Of a stretch of 64,000 nt of DNA, positions 10,136 through 19,704 are shown piece after piece. A program made the translations under genes and the position numbers. Source of the DNA: Prorocentrum cordatum (taxonomy: Eukaryota; Sar; Dinophyceae; Prorocentrales; Prorocentraceae); contig CAUYUJ010015013.1 in assembly GCA_963575745.1 (NCBI GenBank), forward strand, positions 1 to 64,000. The letters are read 5' to 3'. Within the stretch, counting starts at the first letter, position 1. Every line of letters starts with the position of its first letter. The notes under the pieces were generated by a model. The model was given only the letters and a program-made list of their open reading frames with translations. It did not search any database and had not been told where the DNA came from.

Positions 10136-11570
10136 TAGAAATGTTCGACCAGTGTGTGTGTGTGTATATCTATATATCCATACTACACATATACACGCAT
10201 CGGGATATTATTACGTATACGTATAACAACACGCAAGGGGAAGCCAACCGATGGCCCCGCTTCGGGCCGCTCGCGCCCGGGCCACCCCACGCCCGAGGCG
10301 AGCGCCAGTACCAAGTGCTGCCCACCCAGAGGGAGGAGAGAGGAGTGGTGGGGCTCTTCGGACACTTTTGCGCACGGTTCATCAGGATCGCAATCCAAAA
10401 CAACATCGGACCCTCCCCCCTCTTTCCCCGCCGCATTGGGCTTTCGGGCCCCTTCCAAGACAGGCAGTTGGCGGGGCCGATGGGCCGCGGGCGGGCCGCG
10501 AGGCGGGTCGGTCGCGGGTGGGTCGCAGGCGCCGCGCCCGCTCGCCCGCGCCCTCGCTCTTATCCGCAAGTGCGGGGCGCCGCGTATCCGAGCCATTTGG
10601 CAGCAGTGCATGGAGGTCTGGCCCTGGGCAAAAAATCGCCCCCCCACCCCCCAGTGACTTCCAACCTCTCCTCCTCCTCCTCCTCCACTTCCTCCTCCTC
10701 CTCCTCCTCCTCCTCCCCCTCCTCCTCCCCCTCCCCATTATCCTCCGGGCGCCAGGTGGCGTCTCGGTCCCGTGAGGGAGGGCGGTTGGGGTGCGAGGGG
10801 GCTCTTCGGCCCCGTCCTCAAGCGGATCGAACGGGTCAAGAGGCGACTGCCCCTGTGCAGGACTGTTGTTTTCACGCGTAGCCAGGCGCCCCGAACGCTG
10901 CTCAAACAGCAGCTGTACAACTGGTGGAGCGCTGGGCGCCCGCAGATGCATCTACTATAGGTAGAAGCGCCCTGTCTGTACCAGAGGCCACACAGATGCC
11001 CCAGGGCGCCAGGGGGCGAGGGGGATGATGAGGGGAGCGTGGGGGATGAAGAAGAGGAAACAAGAGCTTCCCTCCTCCTTTCCTCCTTCCCCCACCTCTT
11101 TCTCAGGCAGCGCGGTCTGCGCGCAGACGTAGCTCTACCAGGGGCCTCGGCCAAGAAGAGGCTGTGGGGGGGACGGAAAAGAATAAGGCGTAACAGAGGA
11201 ATGTCCTGCCGCTCCTCCTCATCCTCCTCACCTCCCTCCTCCTCCTTCTGAGCCCTCTCGCCCTTAGTCCTCCTCCTCTTCGGAGGAGGAGGGGGGGGGG
11301 GGAGGGTGGGAAGTGGGAGGGAAACACCGTCAAGCGTTCTGTCCGCAAAGTGCAGAGCAAACACATCACCTAGATTGCTAATCTTCCTCATCCCCCTCAT
11401 ATTCCTCCTCCTCCTCCTCCTCCTCCTCCTTCTCGTCGTTATCCCCCTCCTCCTCCCTCCCACCCCCCGTCGTCGGCATCCTCCTCCTTCCTCCTTCCTC
11501 CTCCTCGTCCTCCTCCTCCTCCTCCTCCTCCTCAGAGCCGCCGCCGCCGCGGCCGATGGCAGCGTGCAGG
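10136..11570. other. Gene-less region with GC-rich repeat and CTC tracts
   Basis: After a short TG/TA microsatellite, the region carries the GC-rich dispersed repeat at 10,455-10,575 and CTC tracts at 10,664-10,745, 11,205-11,285 and 11,385-11,535. Between them lie segments without a recognisable exon. It is the 3' flank of the minus-strand gene ending at 11,577. Confidence 0.5.
10455..10575 (+). repeat. Dispersed GC-rich repeat, copy 2
   Basis: Matches 3,720-3,830 in order and orientation (GCGGGGCCGATGGGCCGCGG, then GGGTCGCAGGCGCCGCGCCC, then CTCGCTCTTATC). No terminal inverted repeat was found, so the element type is unknown. Confidence 0.7.
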
Positions 11571-11576
11571 CCGCGC

Positions 11577-12782
11577 CTACGGCTCGGGCAGCTGCGCGTC
11601 CGTGGGGGTCTCACTACGCTGATCACCATCATCCTCTGCGTCTTCCGCGGCCTGCATCTCTGCTGGGTTCATGTACCCGGCGGCGTCCTCAATGAACCCT
11701 TGCATCCGTTTCATGGCCGACGCAGCGTTGTCGAGCTCGGCCTTGCCGCTCTCGATGATCTCCTTCACGACTCCCGCCGGGGCGGTGTCCTGAGAGAGCA
11801 GCGCGCTCCCGCGCGCATGCCACCGAAGCGATGGCTCAGCGGTCGCGGAGCAAACCTCCACGGCCTTGACGGTGACGAAGTCCTTCATCTCGGGCGATTT
11901 GACCACGGTCAGGCTGGCCATGAGATCCACCCTCTGTGCAGCCATATATGTCACCATCTTCTCGAGCCTCTTCTTCTGGCCCGCAGAGATCGGCTTCTCC
12001 CTCGGCTGGGCAGGCGCGGAGCGCCCCGCGGCCGCCGATGGCTCCTTGGGCGCTCTGACCTTCTTCGCTGGCTTGACGGTCTCGTTTACCTCGGCCTGCC
12101 TCTTGCGCGTGCTGGTCATCTCCGTCTCGTTGGAGAAACATGTCTCGTGCTCGAAGTCCTCCCACAGCCAAGTGCCGCGATTCTGGCAGAACATCTTCCT
12201 CGCGGACATCTTGATGCGGGCCACCTGCTCAGGTCGACCCTTGTACTTCTCATCCAAGGACTGCGCGTCGAGCCATGTGGCAGCTCCTCGAAAACTTGAT
12301 TTCTGAGAGGTCCTCTTGCACTCCTCCAGCGTTTCGGTCATGAAGACCTTCAAGCTCGACCCGTACATCGTCCTGGCCTTATTCATGAAGGCGACGCGGC
12401 CGTCCTCTGGAACAGCATCGTTGAACTCGCACTTGAAGTCATCGTCGGTCTTGAAGATGCCGTTCATTCTGGCCTTTAAGTTATGGCATTCTTTGCAACG
12501 GTAGATCGTCTTGGGGGTCTTCTTGCAAGTCACCTTCTTCTTGAACACTGTGAAACACGCACTTTTCCCCACTCTGCGTTTGCAAGAACAGCAATTGCAT
12601 ATCGGCGAGTCCTCAGGGAGCCCATCCTCCTCGACGGTCTCGGCGAGCGTCTGCGTCGCCTCGACGACGGCTGGCGCGGCGACGACGGACCCCTCGCCGG
12701 AGCCACCCGTGGGCGTGAACATCTCCTCTAGCTCCTGGGACAGGGCCCTCGGAAGCGCAGCAGCAGCTGGGGCCGCCGCCAT
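11577..12782 (-). CDS. Cysteine-rich protein of a dinoflagellate multicopy family
   Basis: An intronless frame of 401 codons from the ATG at 12,782; an open extension upstream to 12,998 is rejected because it runs through the SL relic and a 21-bp repeat. Residues 60-100 hold eight cysteines (62, 64, 65, 67, 76, 86, 96, 99), including CNCCSC and CKEC, a likely zinc-binding cluster. Next come a region with FRGAATWLDAQSLDEKYKG, a basic stretch at about 225-248 (TRKRQ, KPAKKVR) that could direct it to the nucleus, and an acidic C-terminus. To my recollection, proteins with such a cluster followed by CK.CH..K.R form large families in dinoflagellate genomes; the function is unknown. The absence of introns and an SL relic 105 bp upstream mark it as a re-integrated processed cDNA. 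The long open frame and GC-rich third positions suggest recent or continuing constraint. Confidence 0.7.
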   Translation of the reverse strand: MAAAPAAAALPRALSQELEEMFTPTGGSGEGSVVAAPAVVEATQTLAETVEEDGLPEDSPICNCCSCKRRVGKSACFTVFKKKVTCKKTPKTIYRCKECHNLKARMNGIFKTDDDFKCEFNDAVPEDGRVAFMNKARTMYGSSLKVFMTETLEECKRTSQKSSFRGAATWLDAQSLDEKYKGRPEQVARIKMSARKMFCQNRGTWLWEDFEHETCFSNETEMTSTRKRQAEVNETVKPAKKVRAPKEPSAAAGRSAPAQPREKPISAGQKKRLEKMVTYMAAQRVDLMASLTVVKSPEMKDFVTVKAVEVCSATAEPSLRWHARGSALLSQDTAPAGVVKEIIESGKAELDNAASAMKRMQGFIEDAAGYMNPAEMQAAEDAEDDGDQRSETPTDAQLPEP

Positions 12783-12794
12783 CGCAGCAAATGC

Positions 12795-12879
12795 GTGAAG
12801 TTGATGCGTCGGGGTCGCCGACCTGCGGAGCAGCAGTTGCGTGAAGTTGACGCGTCGGGGTCGCCGACCTGCGGAGGCC
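12795..12879 (-). repeat. 46-bp tandem duplication in the 5' leader
   Basis: GTGAAGTTGA(T/C)GCGTCGGGG and the following TCGCCGACCTGCGGAG occur at 12,795 and again at 12,841. This lies between the SL relic and the start codon of the cysteine-rich gene, so it lengthens the 5' leader. Confidence 0.85.
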
Positions 12880-12886
12880 AAAACGG

Positions 12887-12907
12887 CTTGAGCCAAAGTG
12901 GCTACTG
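12887..12907 (-). other. Relict spliced leader, 19 of 21 matches
   Basis: Read on the minus strand, the site matches the 3' 21 nt of the dinoflagellate SL with two substitutions, including intact TTTGGCTCAAG. Directly after it, in the register expected for a truncated older leader (CCATTTTGGCTCAAG), stands CCGTTTTGGCCTCCG, whose first ten bases match at nine. No GT donor follows the leader, so it is not an SL RNA gene. It marks the 5' end of the cDNA-like gene 11,577-12,782. Confidence 0.85.
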
Positions 12908-12963
12908 ACTGGTTATGGCCAGAGCATGTCATCACCTTTCTGTTTCGTCCTCTCTCGGGGCAT

Positions 12964-13135
12964 TTGAAAGGGGCATTGTTATTGTTGTTTCGGGGCATTT
13001 TGAGGCCTATTGTTTCGGGGCATTGTTATTGCTGTTTCGGGGCATTTTGAGGCATGTTGTTTCGGGGTATTGTTATTGTTGTTTCGGGGCATTGTTATTG
13101 TTGTTTCGGGGCATTGTTATTGTTGTTTCTCGGGG
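12964..13135 (+). repeat. ~21-bp tandem array
   Basis: Repeats of TTGTTTCGGGGCATTGTTAT, some with a TTTTGAGGC(A/C)T variant. It is the sequence in which the SL-tagged gene seems to be inserted, and it produces a false Asn-rich N-terminal extension on the minus strand. Confidence 0.85.
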
Positions 13136-13742
13136 CTCTGTGGCCATGCCTTTGTTATGTCGGGGCATTTTGAAAGTTTCTTCCTCATTGCACGGCTGGA
13201 TCCGCCTCGCACTCCTACCTGAACGCGCTCTGAGAGTCGTTTGTCTCCCTCCATGCCGAGCCCCGCCGCGCGCCCGCAGGCGCGCGACGTCTCGGCGCAG
13301 AGGCGGCGGTAGGCCGGGGAGGGGCCGACGCCGCTCCGCCCGCCCAGCGCCGGGGGGGACGGGCGCTAGAGCGAGGGGGGAGGGAGTTGGGGCGGGGTCC
13401 GAGGGGGCCAGGAGCCACGACTCGGCAGCGCAGAATGTGGGGCCCAACGACAGTGAGAGGTATATAGGGGGAGGCGGAGGAGGACGAGGAGGACGCACTT
13501 TATGTTTTGATCGCTGCTCCGGGGCCGCACGGCCGCACTGTATGAATCCAGCGACAGGTCGGAAAGCATCGATCAAGCGCGTGGGGGCGCCTCCAGAAAG
13601 AAAAAACGACGCAGCTGCCATGCTTCAAACTGTGCATGAGCAAGGCGCTGCTTCTCTGCAGCCGCGAAATCTTGTTTGTTGAAGGAATCAGGTTCGTGTT
13701 ATTTTGTTTCTGGGCATCGTGTGCGTTGTGTATTTTGTTTTG
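13136..13742. other. No gene recognised
   Basis: GC-rich up to about 13,500, with GGAGG-type purine words near 13,470-13,490, then mixed sequence. No exon with splice signals was recognised. Confidence 0.4.
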
Positions 13743-14169
13743 TTCCTTACCTATATAGGCTCTGCCTAGAAGGGTTCTTACTCGCTTGGCTTATAAAGGG
13801 GGCCTGCAGGCAGTGGAAAGCGCCCCGGGCGGTTCCCCCAGCCCCCTGGGAGCCAAGCAAAAGCAATAGCAAAGGTAAAAGCAAACGCGCGGTTCCCCCA
13901 GCGGCGCTCCCTGGGTGCCACGCAACAGCAAAAGTGAAGGCAAAAGCGAAGGCAAATCAAAAGCATAGCATAGCATAGCATAGCATAGCATAGCATAGCA
14001 TAGCATAGCATAGCGCAGCATAGCATAGCGCAGCATAGCATAGCATAGCATAGCAGAGCAGAGCAGAGCAGAGCAGAGCAGAGCATAGCATAGCATAGGG
14101 CAGCACAGCATCCATTAATGCTGCTTTCCTAGAGGCTCCAACTCCTAGGTAGGGTCGCACTGGGATAAT
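13743..14169 (+). mobile_element. Pentamer-bearing repeat unit, left copy
   Basis: From the outside inward the unit has TCTGCCTAGAAGGGTTCTTA, then CCCCGGGCGGTTCCCCCAG, then a TAGCA pentamer array (about 13,962-14,098), and an inner end with ATGCTGCTTTCC and GGGTCGCACTGGG. Each block recurs in order and inverted at 15,853-16,491. The two ends of one unit are themselves weakly inverted (CTGCCTAGAAG outside, CTCCTAGGTAG inside). It has no open frame of its own. Its inner end lies 30 bp from the stop codon of the transposase-like gene. The dinucleotide TG flanks both outer ends (13,741 and 16,492), a possible but weak target duplication. Confidence 0.8.
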
Positions 14170-14198
14170 AGTTTAGTTTGCACGCGGCTCTTCGGCCC

Positions 14199-17100
14199 TC
14201 ACCGACGGCGCAGAGTCGGCAGCCGAGGCAGCAGAGGGAGGATGCCACCCCTCATCTGAGCGTAAGCAACAACGTGGAGGAACGAATCAACGTGCACGAG
14301 CTGCGCAGCCCGCGCCTGGGGCGTCCACTGCGCGCCTGCGCCCTCCTGATATGGAACAACAAATGCAAAAAAGTGATGCCCCATGCGAGCAAAGAACATG
14401 ACGCGGCCAAGCTCGTAGCCAGCTGCACCTGCAGGCTTAAAAACAAGCACGTCGTCGGCTCGCACCTCCGCTGGCCCCCCCACGGGCGCCGCCAGGCAGT
14501 GATCTCCCCGTGCGGTGTTCGGCCGATCCACCCCAGCACCTAATTACGCTTGACTTGGAGGTCTTGCGGAAAAGCGACAAGCATATCTTGGATCGCCCAC
14601 GGGGCAATTCATTCGCTTGCTCACTTGTGCAACCGATTGAGCTCCGACGTCGGCCCCAACGAGGCCAGCCATCCTGGAGGGGATGCCGCGCGCGTGCGTG
14701 ACAGCCCCGCTCCCCCACGCAGTCAACCCGAACGGTGGGGGTGCGCGGTAAGGGCGCAAGGGTCTTGGAGGGCCGCGCTGAGTTCCCCCCCCCCCCGCTC
14801 GAACGAGGTTGGCCAGCGACAGTGGCTAATGATGGACCGACAAAGGCAAGGGTGCATGGGTAGCCTTAGAGAAGTAGTTCATCCTTATTGCGCGGGTTGA
14901 CTGCGTCCCAAACTTCCCCGACCCTCCAACGGCAGGGTACCTTTCGGAGGCCCAGTGTCCATGGCGTGAGAACACCTGCGTCTGAAGGACTATGCAGACG
15001 GTTCTGGTCGCAGCAAGCTTCCTGACCCAGAATGTGCACGTGATGTCGGGTGAGCTTCTTAATAGCGTGCTTATCAACCTGGCCCGCAAATGTATTTGCT
15101 ACGATTGCCTTCACATTTCGGTGTCGCCTCTCTGGCCCAAAGCAATTGAGATTTGCACCACACTTGGCAGCGCAATCAGGCACGTGAATGAGATAGTGCA
15201 GTTTGGGGCGATCCACGCTAGGATACAGCCGCACAGCCAAGCTCCTATACTGCTCAATGACAAGTGCGAGGTGGCCGAGATTGGGCGACAAAACCTCGTA
15301 CCTGGTGTGTAGCAGCCAATCTGTAATCTCGGCCACGAGCCTGAGGCACGCCACGTGGTCTGGAAAACTCCCCCCGAGCACCACATCTGCAAACAATAGC
15401 AAAATGGGAAGGATGGAAAGCATCTCGCCCGCGAACGCTTTGCAATGGGCACCCTCCTTATTGACGATCCTGCGGCTGAAGAAATCGCGCGGCGGGCGCG
15501 TGAGAGCACGGGGCGTCTTGACATTTGACATGAAGCTGTCTAAATCGGCACACGTTAAATCGGTAAGTTGGCACAGCATGCGAACGAACGAGTTGACCTG
15601 ATACTGCAACAACCCCCCGCTCGCTAGGAGGATGTGCATCACGTCATAGTATGTGTGGTCCGCGGGATTGCATATAACTCTAGCAATTGGGTCCTGCAAC
15701 AGACATTTGGGGTGCCATTTGTACCCGTGGAGCTTCTCGAGCTCCTTGATCCTATAATTGGGGGGCTTGGGTATTTGTTGGTGGAAGTTCCGAAGCAGCG
15801 CCAGCGTATCCGAAATCCGCTCCACCGACCAAGGGACGGGGACACTGCGATAAAATTACCCCAGTGCGACCCTGCCTAGAAGTTGGAGCCCCAAGGAAAG
15901 CAGCATTAGTTGCTATGCCATGCCATGCCATGCCATGCTATGCTGCGCTATGCTATGCTATGCTGCGCTATGCTATGCTGTGATATGCTAAGCTATGTTA
16001 TGTCATGCTGCGCTGTGCTATGCTAAGCTATGATATGCTTTGCTATGCTAAGCTGCGCTATGCTCTGCTATGCTATGCGATGCCATGCTATGCTGCGCTG
16101 TGCTGTGCTGTGCTGTGCTGTGCTGCGCGATGCTATGCTATGTTATGCTATGCTATGCTGCGCTATGCTGGGCTATGCTGGGCTTTGCTATGATATGCTG
16201 TGCTGCGCTATGCTATGCTACGCTATGCTATGCTGTGTTCTGCTATGCTAAAGCTCAACGAAGCTAAGATGACTGTAAGCTAAGCTAAAATAAAATTGGT
16301 GTAAGATGAAGCTAAGCTAAGGTAATATGAAATAGGCTAAGCTAAGATGAGACAAGCAACGCGAAGCTGAGGGAACGTCACTGGGGGAACCGCGGGGCGG
16401 ATACTGGGGGAACCGCCCGGGGCGGGCCCCTCTGCCCCGCCCTTTAAGCTTACCGAGTAAGAACCCTTCTAGGCAGAGCCTAGGTAGGGAATGAGAGAGG
16501 GGACAACGGCGAGAGGGGATGCACTGCGTCCCCCCTGCCCTCCTGGAGCTACGGCTCGCGCCCTGGAATGAGACGCCCCTTCCTCTCTCCCTTTGGTGAT
16601 GCCAGGGTCGCGGGTTTAGGCGCTGCCTCCAGATTGATCCTGCCGTGTGTATATCAAGGTCAGTCCGTTTAGCCTCGCCCACATTCTTGAAATATGCATC
16701 CCCTCTGATGATTGTGAAGGAAGATACGACGTTCTTGCGCGCGCAGCACGGTTTCACCGCTGCGGCCCCTGAAGTGTGCCACGTATTTTTGAAGGCCTGA
16801 TCGGGGGGGGCCCGGGCGCCCACCCATCCGCGCCCCCTCCCGCCGCGCCCTCTTCACCCTGCGAAGGTTTATCCAAGATCGGGCGCGAGGGGCGGGGGTA
16901 GCGATGTGCGAGCGCGCGGGCCCCCCCCTGCCTTCTCGTCTTGGAGAAACGATGAGAACCGCGCTCGGATGTGACGTTGGGCCCCCCTGACAGGTATGAA
17001 CATGCCGCTTTTCTCGAGGTTCCAGCCCGCATGAGGTCCCACAGGAAAGAACATCTTCAACACCGCAGTCATCAGCGCGCTGGGCCCCCCATCTATCTTC

Positions 17101-18070
17101 TCCATGGAACGAGTGGTGACGCGCGTTACGACGAACCACGAGCAGTCCCGCTTCCGAAACCACTCCTGGGGGCCGAAAGCGCCATTGCACTTCAACGGGA
17201 GAGGGGGGGCGAGGGCGTCGAACGGAGGGGGGATTGCACCCCGGGCGCCGGCAGCTGGGTGAACGTGAAGTAGATGCACATTACTTGCCGACCGCAGTCA
17301 GGGCGGAGAGCATTCCTTGAAACAATTCCCAATGCCCGTCGCTGCTCCAGTATCTCCAGAGCCGGCGCCAATGATTAGATATCTGGGCGCGGCGAGGGAG
17401 GGGAGGGAGGTCGGGGGAGCGATGGGGGCGGGGAGGCCCAGTGGGGACGAGGGGCACGGTCGGGCTGCTCTGGAAACACATGGGCAGGTGGGGCATTAGT
17501 TTGCCTGTCAGGGCCCTGGAGTGCACTCGTCTGAATACACGATCAAGTCTCCGACGTTGCCGCCGAGACAATCGAACAGCATGCACGCAAAATCTGGGGC
17601 CTGACGGCAAGCTGTTTGGATGAGCGCCATGGGGTTAGCGTAGGTGACCTCCACGTGGCCCCCTCCGATCTGGGGAAGGTTCACTGTCTCGATCAGCCTT
17701 TTGAAACGCAAGCTGCCTGCCACTTCTATCGGGAGGAGGGCGAAAGCTGTGCGAGGGGCAAGGTTAGGGTAGATGCGGGGGGGAGGGCGAGGAGGAGTAG
17801 GAGTAACACGGGGAGTCAGAGGGGCCGACAGAAACGGCAGGATTGAAATCGGTTCAAACCGCATGGGCTGCCATAATCTGTGAGCTCACCAGCGAAAGCA
17901 TCGAGTTCCCTGCCGAGTTGTTTGGCACTGGGCAAGGGGTCGTCCTCCGAGAAGTCATGCCTGTCTAACGCCGCCCTCAGAATCTTCGCTGCACCCGCAA
18001 GGCTGGCCCCCAAGGAAGCCGAGGCAATATCGAGGGCGGCGAGGCGGGGCCTCTTGGCAGCCGGCGGCAT
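14199..18070 (-). CDS. Transposase-like protein, multi-exon, dinoflagellate multicopy family
   Basis: Proposed exons, all in phase unless noted: 18070-17890 (ATG, basic KRPR near the start, GTGAGC donor); 17716 to about 17515 (ANPMALIQTACRQA, LIVYSDECTPG); 17165-16932 (CSWFVVTRVTTRSMEK, LQDEK; GC donor); 16796-16627 (AFKNTWHTSGAAAVKPCCA, DLDIHT; GC donor); 15844 to about 14923 (LHGYKWHPKCLLQD, YYDVMHILLASGG, PKLHYLIHVPD, FGPERRHRNVK); and a C-terminal segment 14531-14199 (ADDVLVFKPAGAAGYELGR). The join from exon 2 to exon 3 and the piece between 14,923 and 14,531 are not resolved. The order of these blocks matches, from memory, a large dinoflagellate protein family. The Lys-His...Glu-Arg block resembles the C-terminal part of CACTA (TNP2-type) DDE transposases, so a DNA-transposition role in the nucleus is inferred. 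Terminal repeats bounding the whole gene were not found. Activity is uncertain. Confidence 0.7.
14745..14905 (+). repeat. Dispersed repeat, copy 1 (in transposase-like gene)
   Basis: AATGATGGACCGACAAAGGC, then AAGGGTGCATGGGTA and CATCCTTATTGCGCGGG, recur in order at about 20,555-20,635 with a similar left flank. This copy lies in the unresolved segment between the last two coding parts of the transposase-like gene, so it is probably intronic. Confidence 0.6.
15853..16491 (-). mobile_element. Pentamer-bearing repeat unit, right copy, forming an intron
   Basis: Inverted relative to the copy at 13,743-14,169. It runs from GGGTCGCACTGGG (15,856-15,868 on the minus strand) through a longer and more diverse TGCTA/TGCGC pentamer array (about 15,910-16,252), a TAAGCTAAG stretch, and CTGGGGGAACCGC repeats, to TAAGAACCCTTCTAGGCAGA at the outer end. 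It lies wholly inside the 782-bp GC-AG intron 16,626-15,845. Its inner end stops within about 10 bp of the 3' splice site. Confidence 0.8.
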
Positions 18071-18239
18071 CGCGGCACTGGCGCGCCAGGGTGTCCTCGC
18101 GCGAGGGCGGCGGAGAAGAGCGGGGGAAGGAGGGGGGCCAAGGAAACATAGCGAGCGAAGGCACGCACGTGAGGAGAGAGGGGAGGCTGCAGGATAACAG
18201 GCTGACGAATCAACTGCACTCCCCATTATGTGGCCACGT

Positions 18240-18645
18240 TCCTTCTTTTCTCACCCCGCCCCTCCCTCGGCTCCCTCATCTCTTACTCTCTCTCCTTCTA
18301 TGTGGCTTTGATGTGCTCTCCCTCTCTCTCTCTTTCGCTTTCTGTGTTTGTCTCTCTCCCTCTCTCGCCCTCTCTTTCTCTCTCTCTCTCTCTCTCTCTG
18401 TCCTTCTCTCCCTCTCTCTATATATATATATATATATAGATTCCTCTCTCCCTCTCTGTATCGGTCTCTCAGTTTCTCTCCTTCTCTCGTTCTCTTGATC
18501 TCGCTTTCTTTATCTCTCTCTCTCTCTCTATCGCTCTCTTTCTGCCTCCCCGTTTTTCTCTCCTCCCCTTTCTCCCCCTTCCCACCCCTCCTCTCTCCCT
18601 GTCTCCCCCCCTCCAGCCCTCGTGTCCTCTGCTGCTCTCCCTTAT
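18240..18645 (+). repeat. (CT)n with embedded (TA)n
   Basis: Compound CTCTCT microsatellite with TATATATA at about 18,419-18,438 and many TCTC/TTTC variants. It lies upstream of the transposase-like gene. Open frames are Ser/Leu/Arg-rich only. Confidence 0.9.
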
Positions 18646-18905
18646 CTAACTGCCCGTCTTCCTCACGTGGGCTCGCGGCGACGATGGCGACGACGATCCA
18701 AGTGCGCAACACCCAATGCGAACATGTCAACGATGGTGTCACGCGTGCTGGATGTGGCGATGAATTGGATGATGTGATGATGTTGCGACCGATGGCGGCA
18801 GGTGGGCCGTGTATTCACCTCGGCCCAGCAGAGCTTGGCATTGACACAGCTACCAAAGAGAAATCCTGTGCACAGAGTTGCGCGCACCACGACTGGCTGG
18901 GCAAA

Positions 18906-19556
18906 CTACTGAAACTGAATGCCAGAGTGCGAGCGGGGTGCGCAGGAAGTCGGGCGAACATACGCAGGCTGCTCATCGGCCGCCCACGTGCCGGCAGGCG
19001 CTGAGCGGATCAAAGCGTCATGCAATATTTGCACCTCCCGGCAGATGGGCTCACCGAAATGCGGGAATGTCGAATTGACTTCATCTCGCAACGGGACCCG
19101 CTGCCGACCCACAATATCCTCGAAACCACACGGAAGCACAGATGAACGCCAGTCAGAATAGACGCTGTGCACATGGACGTCGATCGGCAAGTGCTGAAGC
19201 TCGAGCCCCGGCGGCGGCAAGCCACGAGAGAACCGCGACGCCGCGGACTGTTGTGATGACGAGCCTGCCGTCGGAGAGCGTGCATCCTTAGCGTGAGCTG
19301 TTGATGGCGATGCTGCCGTCGAACGGACAGGAACGCCATTCTCGGCGATGGCGTGCATGGCGGCGCGCCATGCTTCGTGCACTTGAGTGGGAGGTCCCAC
19401 CACGGCTAAGTACCTGACGCCGCTGCGGCGCCCCCTGACAGTAGCTCTGCACCCGAACTCGCCGAGGATGGAGTCCTTGTCGCCTCTCGTCAACGCGCCT
19501 GCATTGCCCTCGAGAGCGCGCGGCCCGAGAAGCACGTGCGGAGGCGGCTCTGTCAT
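18906..19556 (-). CDS. SL-tagged ORF, possible KH-like domain
   Basis: A 216-codon intronless frame from the ATG at 19,556, only 30 bp downstream of a relict SL. Residues about 20-75 (GALTRGDKDSILGEFGCRAT, then RYLAVVGPP and a helix with AWRAAMHAI) have the layout of a KH RNA-binding fold: helix-turn-helix, strand, then a GPP turn and helix. The usual GXXG loop is not clear, so the assignment is weak. A GLPPPGLELQ segment is followed by a less ordered C-terminal half that may be read-through of decayed sequence. A processed gene copy or pseudogene is likely; the true end of the ancestral protein is unknown. Confidence 0.45.
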   Translation of the reverse strand: MTEPPPHVLLGPRALEGNAGALTRGDKDSILGEFGCRATVRGRRSGVRYLAVVGPPTQVHEAWRAAMHAIAENGVPVRSTAASPSTAHAKDARSPTAGSSSQQSAASRFSRGLPPPGLELQHLPIDVHVHSVYSDWRSSVLPCGFEDIVGRQRVPLRDEVNSTFPHFGEPICREVQILHDALIRSAPAGTWAADEQPAYVRPTSCAPRSHSGIQFQ

Positions 19557-19586
19557 GGACCCGCCGAAGCGGCCGCGCCCAAACGA

Positions 19587-19607
19587 TTTGAGCCAAAACG
19601 ATTACGG
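19587..19607 (-). other. Relict spliced leader, 17 of 21 matches
   Basis: On the minus strand CGTTTTGGCTCAAA follows a CCGTAAT start. It differs from the dinoflagellate SL at four positions, and all four differences are transitions, consistent with age. It sits 30 bp upstream of the ATG at 19,556. No splice donor follows, so it is not an SL RNA gene. Confidence 0.75.
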
Positions 19608-19642
19608 AAAGGGCAAGTGCAACGAGCTTGTGACCCCGCAGT

Positions 19643-19704
19643 CGCAAGAGTAGTAAGCATTGTGAGCTCGGACGCGCGAGCTCACAATACTTACGACTCT
19701 TGCG
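19643..19704 (+). repeat. 28-bp hairpin, 6-nt loop
   Basis: CGCAAGAGTAGTAAGCATTG (start of the left arm, 19,643-19,670) pairs with 19,677-19,704 at 26 of 28 positions around the loop GACGCG. It lies just outside the SL relic of the neighbouring gene. It could be a small foldback element or a cruciform-forming site. Confidence 0.9.

Noticed and set aside
12783-12998. N-terminal extension of the cysteine-rich protein
   Set aside because: It reads through the spliced-leader relic, a tandem duplication and a 21-bp repeat, which marks it as untranslated or outside the transcript.
14199-18070. The inverted units as simple terminal repeats of a complete transposon containing the whole transposase-like gene
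   Set aside because: The exons at 18,070-16,627 lie outside the right unit, so the units cannot bound the entire gene as annotated. A 3'-exon-only element remains possible and is listed as a finding.
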